DNA from: Sinorhizobium americanum
Lineage (GTDB): Bacteria; Pseudomonadota; Alphaproteobacteria; Rhizobiales; Rhizobiaceae
Assembly (NCBI RefSeq): GCF_001651855.1
Contig: NZ_LNQC01000048.1
Coordinates: forward strand, 1 to 36,134
Length of the DNA: 36,134 nucleotides
Direction: 5' to 3'
Within the stretch, counting starts at the first letter, position 1; every line of letters begins with the position of its first letter. Below, piece after piece: positions 1-8,253 of the stretch. Position numbers and translations under genes: made by a program. A model generated the notes under the pieces. That model saw nothing but the letters and a program-made list of their open reading frames with translations. It was not told the DNA's origin and made no database searches.

Positions 1-1254
1 CGCCCGAGAGCGTGTCCTTGCCCTCGTTGCCCCAGAGGTAGTCGTTGCCGGCGTCACCGTTGAGGGTGTTGACGCTGTCGATGTCGTCGCTGGTCCAGTA
101 GGCGGCATGGAGGCTGTCGCCGTCGTTACCGCCGTGCAGCGTGTCGCTGCCGGCCTCGCCATAGAGCGTGTCCTGGCCGTCGCCGCCCGACAGCGTGTCG
201 TCGCCGTCGTTGCCGATCAGCTGGTCGTTGCCGGCATCGCCCGAAAGTGTGTCGTCGCCCGTGCCGCCGTAAAGCGCGTCGTCGCCGTCTTCACCCGACA
301 GCGTGTCGTTGCCGTCAAGGCCGTAGATCGTGTCCTTGCCGGAGGTCACCGCCCCCGAGAGCTCGGCATTGGTGTCGTTGCCGGTGGTGCCGGTCAAGAC
401 GGTGAAGGTGCCGTCGACGAAGTCGGAAGCCTGAAGGTCGGTGAGCCCGTCGAGCTCGATGACGAAGTCGGCCCCCGAGAGCTCGAAATCGTCATTGCTG
501 TCGATGATCAGCGCGATGCCGGTCGCCGTCTTCGTCCACCAGACCTGGCGGAACCCATGGCCGAGATCGTCGCTGCCGGAAAGCGCCGAGCCGGCGGTGT
601 AGTCGAAGCCCGCCGGAAGCTCGCCGCGGAAGACCAGTGGCTTGCTCGTGTCGAAGCCGGTGATCTCCAGCTTGTCGCCGTCGGTCCTGACGAAATCGGC
701 GATCCGGTCGGCGGCGGCAAGCGACGTCTCCGTCTCGCTGAAGGAGAAGACGTCGGCCTCGCCGCCGCCGGTCAGCACGTCGCGGCCACCGCCGCCGTGC
801 AGCCGGTCTTCGCCCGAGCCGCCGTCGAGTGTGTCGTCGCCGGCGTCACCCTGGAGATAGTCGCTGCCGTCATTGCCGTTGAGGCTGTCGTCGTTGCCGC
901 CACCATAGAGCTGGTCGTCGTCGGCGCCGCCCGAGAGCGTGTCCTTGCCCTCGTTGCCCCAGAGGTAGTCGTTGCCGGCGTCACCGTTGAGGGTGTTGAC
1001 GCTGTCGACGTCGTCGCTGGTCCAGTAGGCGGCATGGAGGCTGTCGCTGTCATTGCCGCCGTGGAGCGTGTCGTTGCCGGCCTCACCATAGAGGCTGTCC
1101 TGGCCGTCGCCGCCCGACAGCGTGTCGTCGCCGTCGTTGCCGATCAGCTGGTCGTTGCCGGCGTCGCCCGAAAGCGCGTCGTCGCCCGTGCCGCCGTAGA
1201 GCGCGTCGTCGCCGTCTTCACCCGACAGCGTGTCGTTGCCGTCGAGGCCATAGG
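1..1254 (-). repeat. 927-bp-spaced duplication inside the RTX gene
   Basis: Bases 1-327 match bases 928-1254 with only about 15 mismatches counted by eye. The offset is 927 bases, exactly 309 codons, so the reading frame is kept. The duplicated unit is an RTX block of about 109 residues; the linker between the copies is not duplicated within the window. The left copy starts at the window edge, so the true repeat may be longer. Confidence 0.85.
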
Positions 1255-2479
1255 CGATGTCGTTCTTGCCGTCGAAAGAATGAACGTCGTCGCCAGCAGT
1301 ACCCCTCCAAGCTACGAAATTATCGACGAAATCGTCTTCGTTCAGGGACTGGATGCCATTCAAGTAAAAGAGAAGATCCCCTTCGCTGAATTGGCCATCG
1401 TCATTCGCGTCGACCCAGACTTCCACTCGACCGCTGATATGCTGCCATAGAACGTCTGCAAGGCCGTCTCCGACCCATTCCGCAGGCATCTGCACACCAT
1501 CTTGGCCGATGTTGTCGTGGATGAAAGTTTGTGGCGCTTCCCCGGCGAATACCAGTGGGAGGGATTGCCAGAACGCGGGTAGATCGATCAGGTCGCCGCC
1601 AGCAGCACCGGCACCTTCGAAATCGGTAATGACATCAATCAAGTCGGGATCGACTGGCGAACTGTCGCTTCTCGGGGTGCCCAAGCCGAAGACGAAGCGA
1701 TCGTCACCTGCGCCACCGGTCAGGGTATCGCCACCCAAGCCGCCGTTAAGCACGTCATCGCCTTCGCCACCGTCAATGGTATCCTCGCCGTCACCTGCGG
1801 TCAGCTGATCATTGCCGCCGCCGCCAATCAGGGTATCTCCACCGGCGCCACTGGTGACGATTAGGTCACCCCCGGTGACGTGCGAGCCGTCCACCGTTAG
1901 GCTATCATCTTCAGAAAGCGCCGAGCCGTCGATCGTCAAAGTGGCGTTCTGTGCAGTCACAACGGCGGCGTTGTCCAGCTGCAGCGCCACCGACGTGTCT
2001 CGCTGTATTTCGATAGTCTCTATGCCGGTAAGGGTCGTTGTCGTGAATGCTACAGCCGTCTCATCGGCCCCTGAAATGACGAGTCGGTCCGAGCCGGCAC
2101 CGCCGTCAATCTCATCGGACGCGTTGAACGCGCTTCCGGCATAGATGACGTCGTCTCCATCACCAGCCGAAACAAGATCGTCTCCGCCACCCCGGATGTC
2201 GATGTAGTCGCCGGCGCTCGTGCCGGTCAGGAGTCCGCCGGCGCCGTCGAACAGAGCCGCGCTTCCGTCTGCGAAGGTGAAGTTTGGGGAAGAAAGGGAT
2301 GACACATCCATATTTAGCAACGTGAAGGAGCCGTAACTGGTCGAGACGACGATATCGCTTCCTTCCTGGGTGAAGCGCAGGTCGCGCGCTGGAAACCAGG
2401 CTTCGAAACTGATCGAGTCCTCCGCTGGCGAGAACGTGATGGAATGGCCAACAATCTCATTGAAGTTAAAGATCTGCAT
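1..2479 (-). CDS. Large RTX-type calcium-binding secreted protein, 3' end outside window
   Basis: The minus strand is open from an ATG at 2479 to the left edge, giving at least 826 residues with no stop. A purine-rich site (GAGAGGGG) lies about 7 bases before the ATG. After about 75 residues without repeats come several blocks of nine-residue GGxGxDxLx repeats typical of hemolysin-type calcium-binding proteins, separated by linkers ending in D-rich loops that resemble EF-hands (DANDDGQFSEGD at residues 357-368 and a similar loop from residue 660). Two RTX blocks, residues about 408-518 and 717-826, are nearly identical. Such proteins normally leave by type I secretion through a C-terminal signal and fold when they bind calcium outside the cell; that C terminus is not in the window. 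No catalytic domain is visible, so toxin, adhesin or matrix protein all remain possible. Family call is firm, function unknown. Confidence 0.88.
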   Translation of the reverse strand, partial: MQIFNFNEIVGHSITFSPAEDSISFEAWFPARDLRFTQEGSDIVVSTSYGSFTLLNMDVSSLSSPNFTFADGSAALFDGAGGLLTGTSAGDYIDIRGGGDDLVSAGDGDDVIYAGSAFNASDEIDGGAGSDRLVISGADETAVAFTTTTLTGIETIEIQRDTSVALQLDNAAVVTAQNATLTIDGSALSEDDSLTVDGSHVTGGDLIVTSGAGGDTLIGGGGNDQLTAGDGEDTIDGGEGDDVLNGGLGGDTLTGGAGDDRFVFGLGTPRSDSSPVDPDLIDVITDFEGAGAAGGDLIDLPAFWQSLPLVFAGEAPQTFIHDNIGQDGVQMPAEWVGDGLADVLWQHISGRVEVWVDANDDGQFSEGDLLFYLNGIQSLNEDDFVDNFVAWRGTAGDDVHSFDGKNDIAYGLDGNDTLSGEDGDDALYGGTGDDALSGDAGNDQLIGNDGDDTLSGGDGQDSLYGEAGNDTLHGGNDSDSLHAAYWTSDDVDSVNTLNGDAGNDYLWGNEGKDTLSGGADDDQLYGGGNDDSLNGNDGSDYLQGDAGDDTLDGGSGEDRLHGGGGRDVLTGGGEADVFSFSETETSLAAADRIADFVRTDGDKLEITGFDTSKPLVFRGELPAGFDYTAGSALSGSDDLGHGFRQVWWTKTATGIALIIDSNDDFELSGADFVIELDGLTDLQASDFVDGTFTVLTGTTGNDTNAELSGAVTSGKDTIYGLDGNDTLSGEDGDDALYGGTGDDTLSGDAGNDQLIGNDGDDTLSGGDGQDTLYGEAGSDTLHGGNDGDSLHAAYWTSDDIDSVNTLNGDAGNDYLWGNEGKDTLSG

Positions 2480-2955
2480 GATTTGCCCCTCTCTCAAACC
2501 TTTTCACAGCTACGCGTGTTGCAAGGGCACACCTGGGCGCCGCTTGCAGTCGGCGTAAAAAAGCAATGACTTAAAGAAGCTCAACCATAGGACGTGCCGA
2601 CTGCGCATCCCCCAAACGGGGGATGACCAACAGCGATAAATCAGCAGCGATGCGTCCGAGGGGTCTGTGAGCGATTGCACATGAAACTGCTGCTCGCCAG
2701 TTTATCGCTCAATCGAACGACTATGATTTGGCCAACGTATTCGGCGAGGAGAGGCTCGCGTTTATTCTCTACCGACCCCGGCAGCAAGGCTGGTTCCCAT
2801 CAGCCGGTGAAGGCTGAAATCGCTAAGGCGAACCACGGATCAAGGCACAGTGCGTGCTCGCATAATCCCCTTGCTAACGGTCATGGAAGGATGGGGATCA
2901 ACTTGTACGAGCTGAACGGATGTGCGACGATGCACGCGGTGGCTGAGGGACACGC
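2480..2955. promoter_or_regulatory. Divergent intergenic region between RTX gene and LuxR regulator
   Basis: This 476-base gap separates the leftward RTX gene from the rightward regulator and must hold both promoters. I see no credible gene in it. Its main feature is the palindrome at 2606-2625. A ribosome binding site (GAGGGA) for the regulator lies just before 2956. I could not place -35/-10 boxes with confidence. Confidence 0.5.
2606..2625. promoter_or_regulatory. Candidate operator palindrome upstream of RTX gene
   Basis: Perfect 8-base arms CATCCCCC and GGGGGATG flank an AAAC spacer. The centre is about 136 bases upstream of the RTX ATG at 2479 and about 340 bases upstream of the LuxR gene at 2956. 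A near copy lies upstream of the second RTX gene at 6765-6786. Symmetry, size and placement fit a dimeric regulator site; binding by the neighbouring LuxR proteins is inference. Confidence 0.6.
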
Positions 2956-4044
2956 ATGCACAAGAAGGCAGGAAACGCCAAGTTCCGCGAAGAACTGGTG
3001 GAGTTGATCTATGGTTCGCTACTTGAGCACGGTAAGTGGCAATTATTTTTGGACCATTTGAACGGCGCCATGCGTCACGGAAAGACGACTTTCATGTACC
3101 ATGATGCCGTCGTACGAAAAGGCTACTTTTCATTGGCGGCGGGATATACCGATGAGGAGATCGCTGCCTACAACAAGTATTACAATCTAATAAATCCCTG
3201 GATGGCAAAAGCTGCGGTGCGCCCCGTCGGTAAAGGCGTTACTTCAGACTACATGTTCGATGTGCAACAACTTCGCAAGACAGAATTTTATAATGACTAT
3301 CTGCATAAATTTGGGCTCGAGGGTGGTGCGGGCATAACAATCTTCCGCGACAAGGGGCGTTCCTTTGTCCTCACATCCTTGATGTCGGCGAGGGACCACG
3401 AGGCGAGTGCTCACTTAGCCAAATTGCTTACAGAGCTGTCTCCCCACATTGCGCGCGCCTTCTCCTATTACCGCAAAGGCACGAAGGCCAGTGATGAAGC
3501 AAATTCGCAATGCACGCTCCTCGATTTGGCGGGAACCGGGCTGATCCATGTTGATGAAGACGCCCAACTGAAAACCCTCAATAAGACCGCAGAGCAGCTC
3601 ATTGATCAACGTTGCGGCCTACGCATTACGCCAACGAACCGGATCGTCTTCGATAAGGCGCGGCTCCAGGAGATGTTGAAGGATCTTTGTCAACGGCAAT
3701 CGAAGGGTTCCGTATATCGAGCGGAGACCAGGAACGCGATGCAGTCCTACGACATTACCTTGGTGCGAATGCAAACAGATAAGATGCGCGAGTTTTTGGC
3801 TGGCCCCTCAGTCGCTATACTTATCAAACCTCGCAGTGCGGCCGGCGAGTTAATCCATAAATTCGACCTTTCCCCAGGTGAACTTCGTGTCGCACGCGCA
3901 ATAATCGAAGGCATGACAGTCAACGATATCGCCCTGGAACGCGGGATTTCGCGCGAAACTGTAAGAACGCAGTTGAAATCCATCTTCTCGAAACTGGGCA
4001 TTTCGAGCCAACTGGAACTTGTTCGGCTTTTTCAGTCGAAATGA
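2956..4044 (+). CDS. LuxR/GerE-family transcriptional regulator (copy 1)
   Basis: A 362-residue protein with a C-terminal GerE-type helix-turn-helix at about residues 305-358 (LSPGELRVARAIIEG, then ISRETVRTQLKSIFSKLGI). The N-terminal 280 residues form a probable sensing region that shares short signatures with the second regulator at 6886-8076: NPW near residue 85, TEFYNDYL near 112 and a GAGI element just after. It lacks an obvious receiver domain, and no LuxI-type synthase gene is in the window, so this is an orphan LuxR whose ligand, if any, is unknown. The start at 2956 has GAGGGA about 6 bases upstream. It is divergent from the large RTX gene, and the palindrome between them suggests it controls that gene. 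Confidence 0.85.
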   Translation: MHKKAGNAKFREELVELIYGSLLEHGKWQLFLDHLNGAMRHGKTTFMYHDAVVRKGYFSLAAGYTDEEIAAYNKYYNLINPWMAKAAVRPVGKGVTSDYMFDVQQLRKTEFYNDYLHKFGLEGGAGITIFRDKGRSFVLTSLMSARDHEASAHLAKLLTELSPHIARAFSYYRKGTKASDEANSQCTLLDLAGTGLIHVDEDAQLKTLNKTAEQLIDQRCGLRITPTNRIVFDKARLQEMLKDLCQRQSKGSVYRAETRNAMQSYDITLVRMQTDKMREFLAGPSVAILIKPRSAAGELIHKFDLSPGELRVARAIIEGMTVNDIALERGISRETVRTQLKSIFSKLGISSQLELVRLFQSK

Positions 4045-4093
4045 TTGTCACTGATCGCGATCGCTTCATTCGCGAGCCTCTGGACCAAGATGG

Positions 4094-4240
4094 GAAACGG
4101 CCAAGATGAATGGCCTTGATCCGCAGGCCTATCTGGCCGATGTGCTCGATCGTATCCACGATCATAAGATCAATCGCCTCGACGAACTGCTCCCCTCGAA
4201 TTGGTCACCTGTTGCCGTCATCTGCGCCGAGGCGGCCTGA
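4094..4240 (+). pseudogene. IS66-family transposase (TnpC) C-terminal remnant
   Basis: The translation of this frame, [17 protein letters not shown] followed by a [14 protein letters not shown] element, matches the well-conserved C-terminal end of IS66-family TnpC transposases. Only about 48 codons remain; upstream of about 4090 the similarity stops and the frame no longer resembles the family. The main DDE catalytic part is missing, so this is a dead fragment. It ends in a TGA that overlaps the start of the next small gene (TGATG at 4238-4242). Confidence 0.75.
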
Positions 4241-4536
4241 TGGCAACAGTCACTTATGTCCGCACCATCAAATACGTTGCCGAAATTCTTGGCGAGGATC
4301 CTGAGCTTCTCCAGGCGATCGTCAGCAACGATGACAACCTGACCTACGGCAGTATCATCAGCGTCTATAACGGTGAGGACGAATCCATCACCGCCCTGAC
4401 AGACGACGGCATGGAGGAGTTGGAGCAGATGCTCTCCTATGCTCGCCGCTCAACTCAGGAGTGGAACGACTTCCTCGACAGCTTTGTCGACGACGAAGAA
4501 CTCATCGCCCGCATCAAAGCAAAATCTCCGCGGTAG
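4240..4536 (+). CDS. Small acidic protein coupled to IS66 remnant
   Basis: A 98-residue protein beginning MATVTYVRTIKYVAEILGED. I chose the ATG at 4240 because it overlaps the transposase stop by one base, the usual sign of translational coupling; a longer TTG-initiated version from 4201 would read through the transposase end. The protein is acidic, probably helical, with no membrane segment or catalytic motif that I can see. I believe ORFs of this kind accompany the tnpC end of some rhizobial IS66 elements, but no function is known to me. It seems intact although its IS66 partner is almost gone, so it may be untranslated today unless a new promoter has been acquired. Confidence 0.6.
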   Translation: MATVTYVRTIKYVAEILGEDPELLQAIVSNDDNLTYGSIISVYNGEDESITALTDDGMEELEQMLSYARRSTQEWNDFLDSFVDDEELIARIKAKSPR

Positions 4537-4584
4537 CAATCGGCCGGTTACCTCGTAACGCGAGCGGAGGCTAGTGTACCGCGC

Positions 4585-4923
4585 ATGCTGGCCCACCCGG
4601 CGATCACCCCTGACCAGGTATCACGGCTGCGCGGTCACATCGACGAGTGTATAGCAAGACTCGGGGACCTGATCGCCGAAATGGAGCTCGTCGGAGCGGA
4701 TTGCGGTTGCGTTCAAGCAGCCGAGGCGGCACTCCTGGCGTGGAGAGGCCTGGCGCGAGACGCGGCCGAACGGGAGCAATCATTCGAGATCGGTTCCCTT
4801 GAGGTCCAAGACGCAACTACAGAAGGTCCGGTCGGATCGCAGGGGCAACCGCGCAATATCATGCTTGAAAAGGCGAAGGATTGGAGCGCCGTCAGCTGCT
4901 GCCTTGACCAAGGCCAACACTAA
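4585..4923 (+). CDS. Hypothetical protein, uncertain
   Basis: An open frame of 112 codons. Residues 1-65 (for example ITPDQVSRLRGHIDECIARL) look protein-like and helical; the rest looks less so. There is no good ribosome binding site before the ATG at 4585. It may be a further IS-associated ORF, or an old fragment fused to random sequence. I do not recognise a family. Confidence 0.3.
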   Translation: MLAHPAITPDQVSRLRGHIDECIARLGDLIAEMELVGADCGCVQAAEAALLAWRGLARDAAEREQSFEIGSLEVQDATTEGPVGSQGQPRNIMLEKAKDWSAVSCCLDQGQH

Positions 4924-5044
4924 GCCGTCGGGCGAGGCCCTCCCGATAGCTTTCTCCACTCGCCGCAAGCGGGTTGCTATCGCGCCGGCATCAGGGCATA
5001 GCGGCGGCAAAGCCTTCGGGGGGTACCAACAATGCGCACGCATA

Positions 5045-5081
5045 GCGCAAAGGGCCCCTCCACAATGGGAGGGCATTGCGC
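5045..5081. terminator. Hairpin downstream of second RTX gene
   Basis: Nested inverted repeats: outer arms GCGCAA (5045-5050) and TTGCGC (5076-5081), inner arms CCCTCC (5056-5061) and GGAGGG (5068-5073). It lies 12 bases past the stop of the leftward RTX gene, where a terminator is expected. There is no clear U-tract on either strand, so the terminator call is tentative. Confidence 0.4.
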
Positions 5082-5092
5082 AGACATACGGG

Positions 5093-6670
5093 TTAGACGA
5101 CAAAGAAATCCGCTGCGGTGATTGAGAGGTTTGTGCCGACCGTCGCGAAATGGACGGATCCCCCGGAGCCACTGCCGTTGCTGTCGTAGAAGAGTTTGCC
5201 CGTATCGCTCTCGTAGATGATCCGGTCAGTCGTATCGGCTGCAAGGCCGGTGGTGTTTTTGACGAACTGCGCCGCGGTCAGCGTTCCCGTCCCTGAAATT
5301 GCTGTGAAAACGGCGTTCTCCAGCCGAATTGTATCATTGGCGACATTGAAGTCGGTGATGGTGTCGACATTGCTGGTCGCGGAGAGCGTCGAGTTGAAGA
5401 AGAAGCTGTCGTTTCCAAGGCCACCCGTCAGCTTATCCTTCCCGGACGAACCGCTCAGAATATTGTTGCCGCTGTTGCCAACCAGCGTGTTTGCGAGGCT
5501 GTTGCCGGTGGCGTTGGTGCTTGCCGTTCCAAGCAGCGTCAGGTTCTCGACCGCTCCTTCGACCTTGTCGCTGGCAACAAGGCTGAAGGAAATAGACGAC
5601 CTCACGGTGTCAACGCCACTGCCGCCGTGGGAGACTTCATCGATTACATCACCGATCTCGTTGACGACGTAGGTATCGTTTCCGCTGCCGCCCTCCATCG
5701 TATCGGCCCCGAGACCGCCATCGATGAAATCATTCCCGGCCTCGGCACGGAACACGTTATCGCCGGCATTTCCGGTTAGTTTGTCGGCAAATTGGGTGGA
5801 GTAAATTGCTTCGATATTCACAAACGTGTCGGTCTTACCGAATCCGTCGATAGCTACGCCGGTGGCAAGGTTAACCGTGACACCCAGCTTTCCGCCAACA
5901 TCCGCATCGCGGTGGAAGCGGATCACATCAAAGCCCCCCCGGCCATCGATATAGTCTCGCCCGCCAAAGCCCATGAACTGCTCATCTGCGCCTGAGCCGC
6001 GCATTGTATCCGCAAACTGGGTTCCGGCGAACGACTCCACACTCGTGAAGGTCTCGGCATTGCCGTAAGGGTCCGTTACCGTGCCAGCTGCCGCGTCGAG
6101 AACAATGCCTTGGGTTGCGGCGGGGTCATCGTGAGTGACGCGGAAATTCAAGTAGTCGGTCCCCGTGCCGCCGTCGTAGGTGTCTTTGCCCTGTCCTCCG
6201 GCCATCAAGTCGTCACCCGCACCTCCGGAGAAAGTGTCGTTGCCGCCCCAGCCAAACATATCGTCATCGCCAGCGGAACCCACAAACGTGTCGGGGCGGT
6301 TCATCAGCCATTGTTCGAGCACGGGCGGGTCATAAACTTCGGCGGCGTTTTCAAAGGCGACTAGGGACAGATTAAGGCTCTCTAGCCGCTGGACCAAAGT
6401 CGTGCCGTCGTTCAGAAGCAGGTCAATTCGGGCAATCGTGCCGCCCGTTGCGCCATCCGAGCCAAAGGTAAAGCCAGTTCCAATAATCTTGAGCTTTAAG
6501 CCGTTGTCGAGCTGAAAGGTGATCGTGGTTGAACTCGGTGTTCCGACCTGCGCCGCAGTTTTCAAATCTACCAAATCTCTGAACGGCGGATTGTAATCGA
6601 AACCTTCGATCGGTGGCGTGTAGTCCGCCGGATATTTTCCCCCTGGAAAGAAATACGTCAGTTTGGCCAT
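5093..6670 (-). CDS. RTX-type calcium-binding protein (525 aa)
   Basis: The first 125 or so residues are repeat-free and of unknown fold. Three RTX areas follow: about residues 130-170 (GSAGDDDMFGWGGNDTFSGG), 220-250 and 295-330, then a final one around 390-425. The last 100 residues (DTITDFNVANDTIRL, then LFYDSNGSGSGG) resemble the C-terminal beta-roll cap and secretion region of serralysin-type and other type I secreted proteins. There is no signal peptide, as expected for type I export. No protease zinc motif (HExxH) is present, so this is not a serralysin itself. The gene lies downstream of the second LuxR gene on the same strand, 215 bases apart, with the second palindrome between. Secretion partners are not in the window. 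Confidence 0.88.
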   Translation of the reverse strand: MAKLTYFFPGGKYPADYTPPIEGFDYNPPFRDLVDLKTAAQVGTPSSTTITFQLDNGLKLKIIGTGFTFGSDGATGGTIARIDLLLNDGTTLVQRLESLNLSLVAFENAAEVYDPPVLEQWLMNRPDTFVGSAGDDDMFGWGGNDTFSGGAGDDLMAGGQGKDTYDGGTGTDYLNFRVTHDDPAATQGIVLDAAAGTVTDPYGNAETFTSVESFAGTQFADTMRGSGADEQFMGFGGRDYIDGRGGFDVIRFHRDADVGGKLGVTVNLATGVAIDGFGKTDTFVNIEAIYSTQFADKLTGNAGDNVFRAEAGNDFIDGGLGADTMEGGSGNDTYVVNEIGDVIDEVSHGGSGVDTVRSSISFSLVASDKVEGAVENLTLLGTASTNATGNSLANTLVGNSGNNILSGSSGKDKLTGGLGNDSFFFNSTLSATSNVDTITDFNVANDTIRLENAVFTAISGTGTLTAAQFVKNTTGLAADTTDRIIYESDTGKLFYDSNGSGSGGSVHFATVGTNLSITAADFFVV

Positions 6671-6764
6671 GGTCCCCTCAAAAAACTGCCGCAGCTCGAG
6701 CGTATATCAAAAGTCTAGCGTTAGGCTGGTCAGGTTGCAGCATTATGAAAGTGCGCGGTTGGGA

Positions 6765-6786
6765 ACAACTCCCAAATGGGGGTTGT
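6765..6786. promoter_or_regulatory. Candidate operator palindrome upstream of second RTX gene
   Basis: Nine-base arms ACAACTCCC and GGGGGTTGT, with one mismatch, flank an AAAT spacer. The central 20 bases match the palindrome at 2606-2625 at 16 positions, with the same arm and spacer geometry. The centre is about 105 bases upstream of the RTX ATG at 6670 and 100 bases downstream of the LuxR stop. Confidence 0.6.
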
Positions 6787-6885
6787 GAAAGCGCCGGCAC
6801 AAAGAATGAAGGGCGACCACATGTGGTGCCGCTGGTAAAATCGTCCACTGGTCAGTCAACGGCGGGCGGATCGAAGTCATGCTGG

Positions 6886-8076
6886 CTATTTCAGTCTCGA
6901 AAGGAGCAGCATCAATTGACCTTGTCGCGACGTTCCAGTCTTCTGCAGAATGGATTTCAATCTAGTCCTCGCGGTCTCGACTGTGATGCCAAGCCTATCG
7001 GCGGCTTCAGAAACTGATTCGCCGAGAAATAACCGTCGGCAAAGCCCGATCTCAGAAGGCGTCAACGCGAATATGGCGCTGAGTGCTGAAAGATCGCCCG
7101 CGTCCGGAGTGGCAGGATTGAGCTGGGTCATAAGCACAAGGACGAGCTGACGAGGCGGAAGTAGAGATATGTTGCTCCTCGACGGGTCAGCGGTAGGGAG
7201 CGCGGCCATCGTTACCTGCCATGCTCCAGCGGAAGTCCTGAAGGTTATGCGTGCTCCGTCTGTAAAAACTCCCTGCGAAAGATTATTCAACATCAGACCG
7301 AAGCGGGCATCCGCGTCAGCGTTCGCCATAAAACAGCGGTCGTTTCGAACAATCACTGCACGCCCCGATGAGAAGCTTTGCAGCGCCTTCTCGTTTGCCT
7401 CGCGCATCAGGCGGTTGCCTTCGACCACGAACGCGGCGCATTGGTTGCGCTCCACAACTGCGGCTGCGGCCACGGCCTGCTCAACGCTCGTCCGCATGAC
7501 ACGAGCGAGGCTGATGGAACGTTCTAGATTCCCGCGGACTCTTCTCAGGACTTCAACCGCGGCCTTGCCGTAGGTTTCGGAAAGCGAGAGGGGGAAGTTC
7601 ATGATGAACTGGATGGTCTCACCGCGGTCTCCGACAATCTTCATGCCGGCCCCAGCCTCAACGTCCTTCTGCGGGCGCAGCCAGTCGTTGTAGAATTCGG
7701 TGTCGGCAAAGTTTCGTGCCGGGAACACCTCTTCGGAAAGTGCAGCGATGCCGCTTCTAGCCCCCGACCAATACGGTATCCAAGGGTTGATATATGCAAA
7801 GTGCTCTCTGAAAGATTTGGCAAAAGCGGGATCGATGTTCCGCACCGCCAGAAAATTGAGGCTGCGCTCGGCGAAATTCATATTCCAAAGGCCGCCAAAG
7901 GACCCCGGAAATGCGTGACTGAGTACCGCAGGCACTTCGTCCCATGACCCGCTTCCAAACGCGGCTGAGTCAATCGCAGTAGCAAGGTCAGCGCTAATGG
8001 CAGCGACATGATCCTCGCTGAAAATACCGACGCGCCTTTGCCCCATACCCCACAGCCGCCCCGCGGCCGCCCCCAT
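6886..8076 (-). CDS. LuxR/GerE-family transcriptional regulator (copy 2)
   Basis: A 396-residue paralogue of the regulator at 2956-4044. The C-terminal GerE helix-turn-helix is at about residues 339-393 (ALTPSEIGLCRRLFLGES, then ITVETARTRLKSILQKTGT). The N-terminal region has the same landmarks as copy 1: INPW, TEFYNDWL and a GAGM element. No receiver domain is seen. The start is uncertain: the ATG at 8076 has no good ribosome binding site, and an in-frame ATG at 8046, eleven codons in, is equally possible. It lies between two RTX genes on the same strand (177 bases after one, 215 before the other), so it may be co-transcribed with them or control them through the palindrome at 6765-6786. Confidence 0.83.
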   Translation of the reverse strand: MGAAAGRLWGMGQRRVGIFSEDHVAAISADLATAIDSAAFGSGSWDEVPAVLSHAFPGSFGGLWNMNFAERSLNFLAVRNIDPAFAKSFREHFAYINPWIPYWSGARSGIAALSEEVFPARNFADTEFYNDWLRPQKDVEAGAGMKIVGDRGETIQFIMNFPLSLSETYGKAAVEVLRRVRGNLERSISLARVMRTSVEQAVAAAAVVERNQCAAFVVEGNRLMREANEKALQSFSSGRAVIVRNDRCFMANADADARFGLMLNNLSQGVFTDGARITFRTSAGAWQVTMAALPTADPSRSNISLLPPRQLVLVLMTQLNPATPDAGDLSALSAIFALTPSEIGLCRRLFLGESVSEAADRLGITVETARTRLKSILQKTGTSRQGQLMLLLSRLK

Positions 8077-8253
8077 TAGAGCGGGATCTGCCCCGAGTCG
8101 ATCCCCGCGGGAAACAATAGCGTGTACAACCGCCCGGGGGAACAGCCTAAGAGTTCATTGGCAGCTTGCCACCCCTGGGCGAGAGGCGTGGCACCCATGT
8201 AACCGTCCCATTGCTACGGATGAGCAAGCTCGCGAATCCGCCTGTATATTAAG

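Noticed and set aside
1..1260. Regular short repeats that could suggest a CRISPR array
   Set aside because: The repeats are 27-base coding repeats of an RTX protein with frame-preserving variation; there are no unique spacers of even length and no cas genes.
107..1450. A 447-codon plus-strand open frame with Val/Ala-rich repeats opposite the RTX gene
   Set aside because: It is the antisense shadow of GGxGxDxL repeats: the minus frame gives textbook RTX sequence and has a ribosome binding site, the plus frame gives low-complexity text.
4799..5125. Plus-strand frame with a resolvase-like look (TKANTKPSGEALPIAFSTRR)
   Set aside because: No catalytic serine region or other resolvase motifs, no ribosome binding site; similarity too weak to call.
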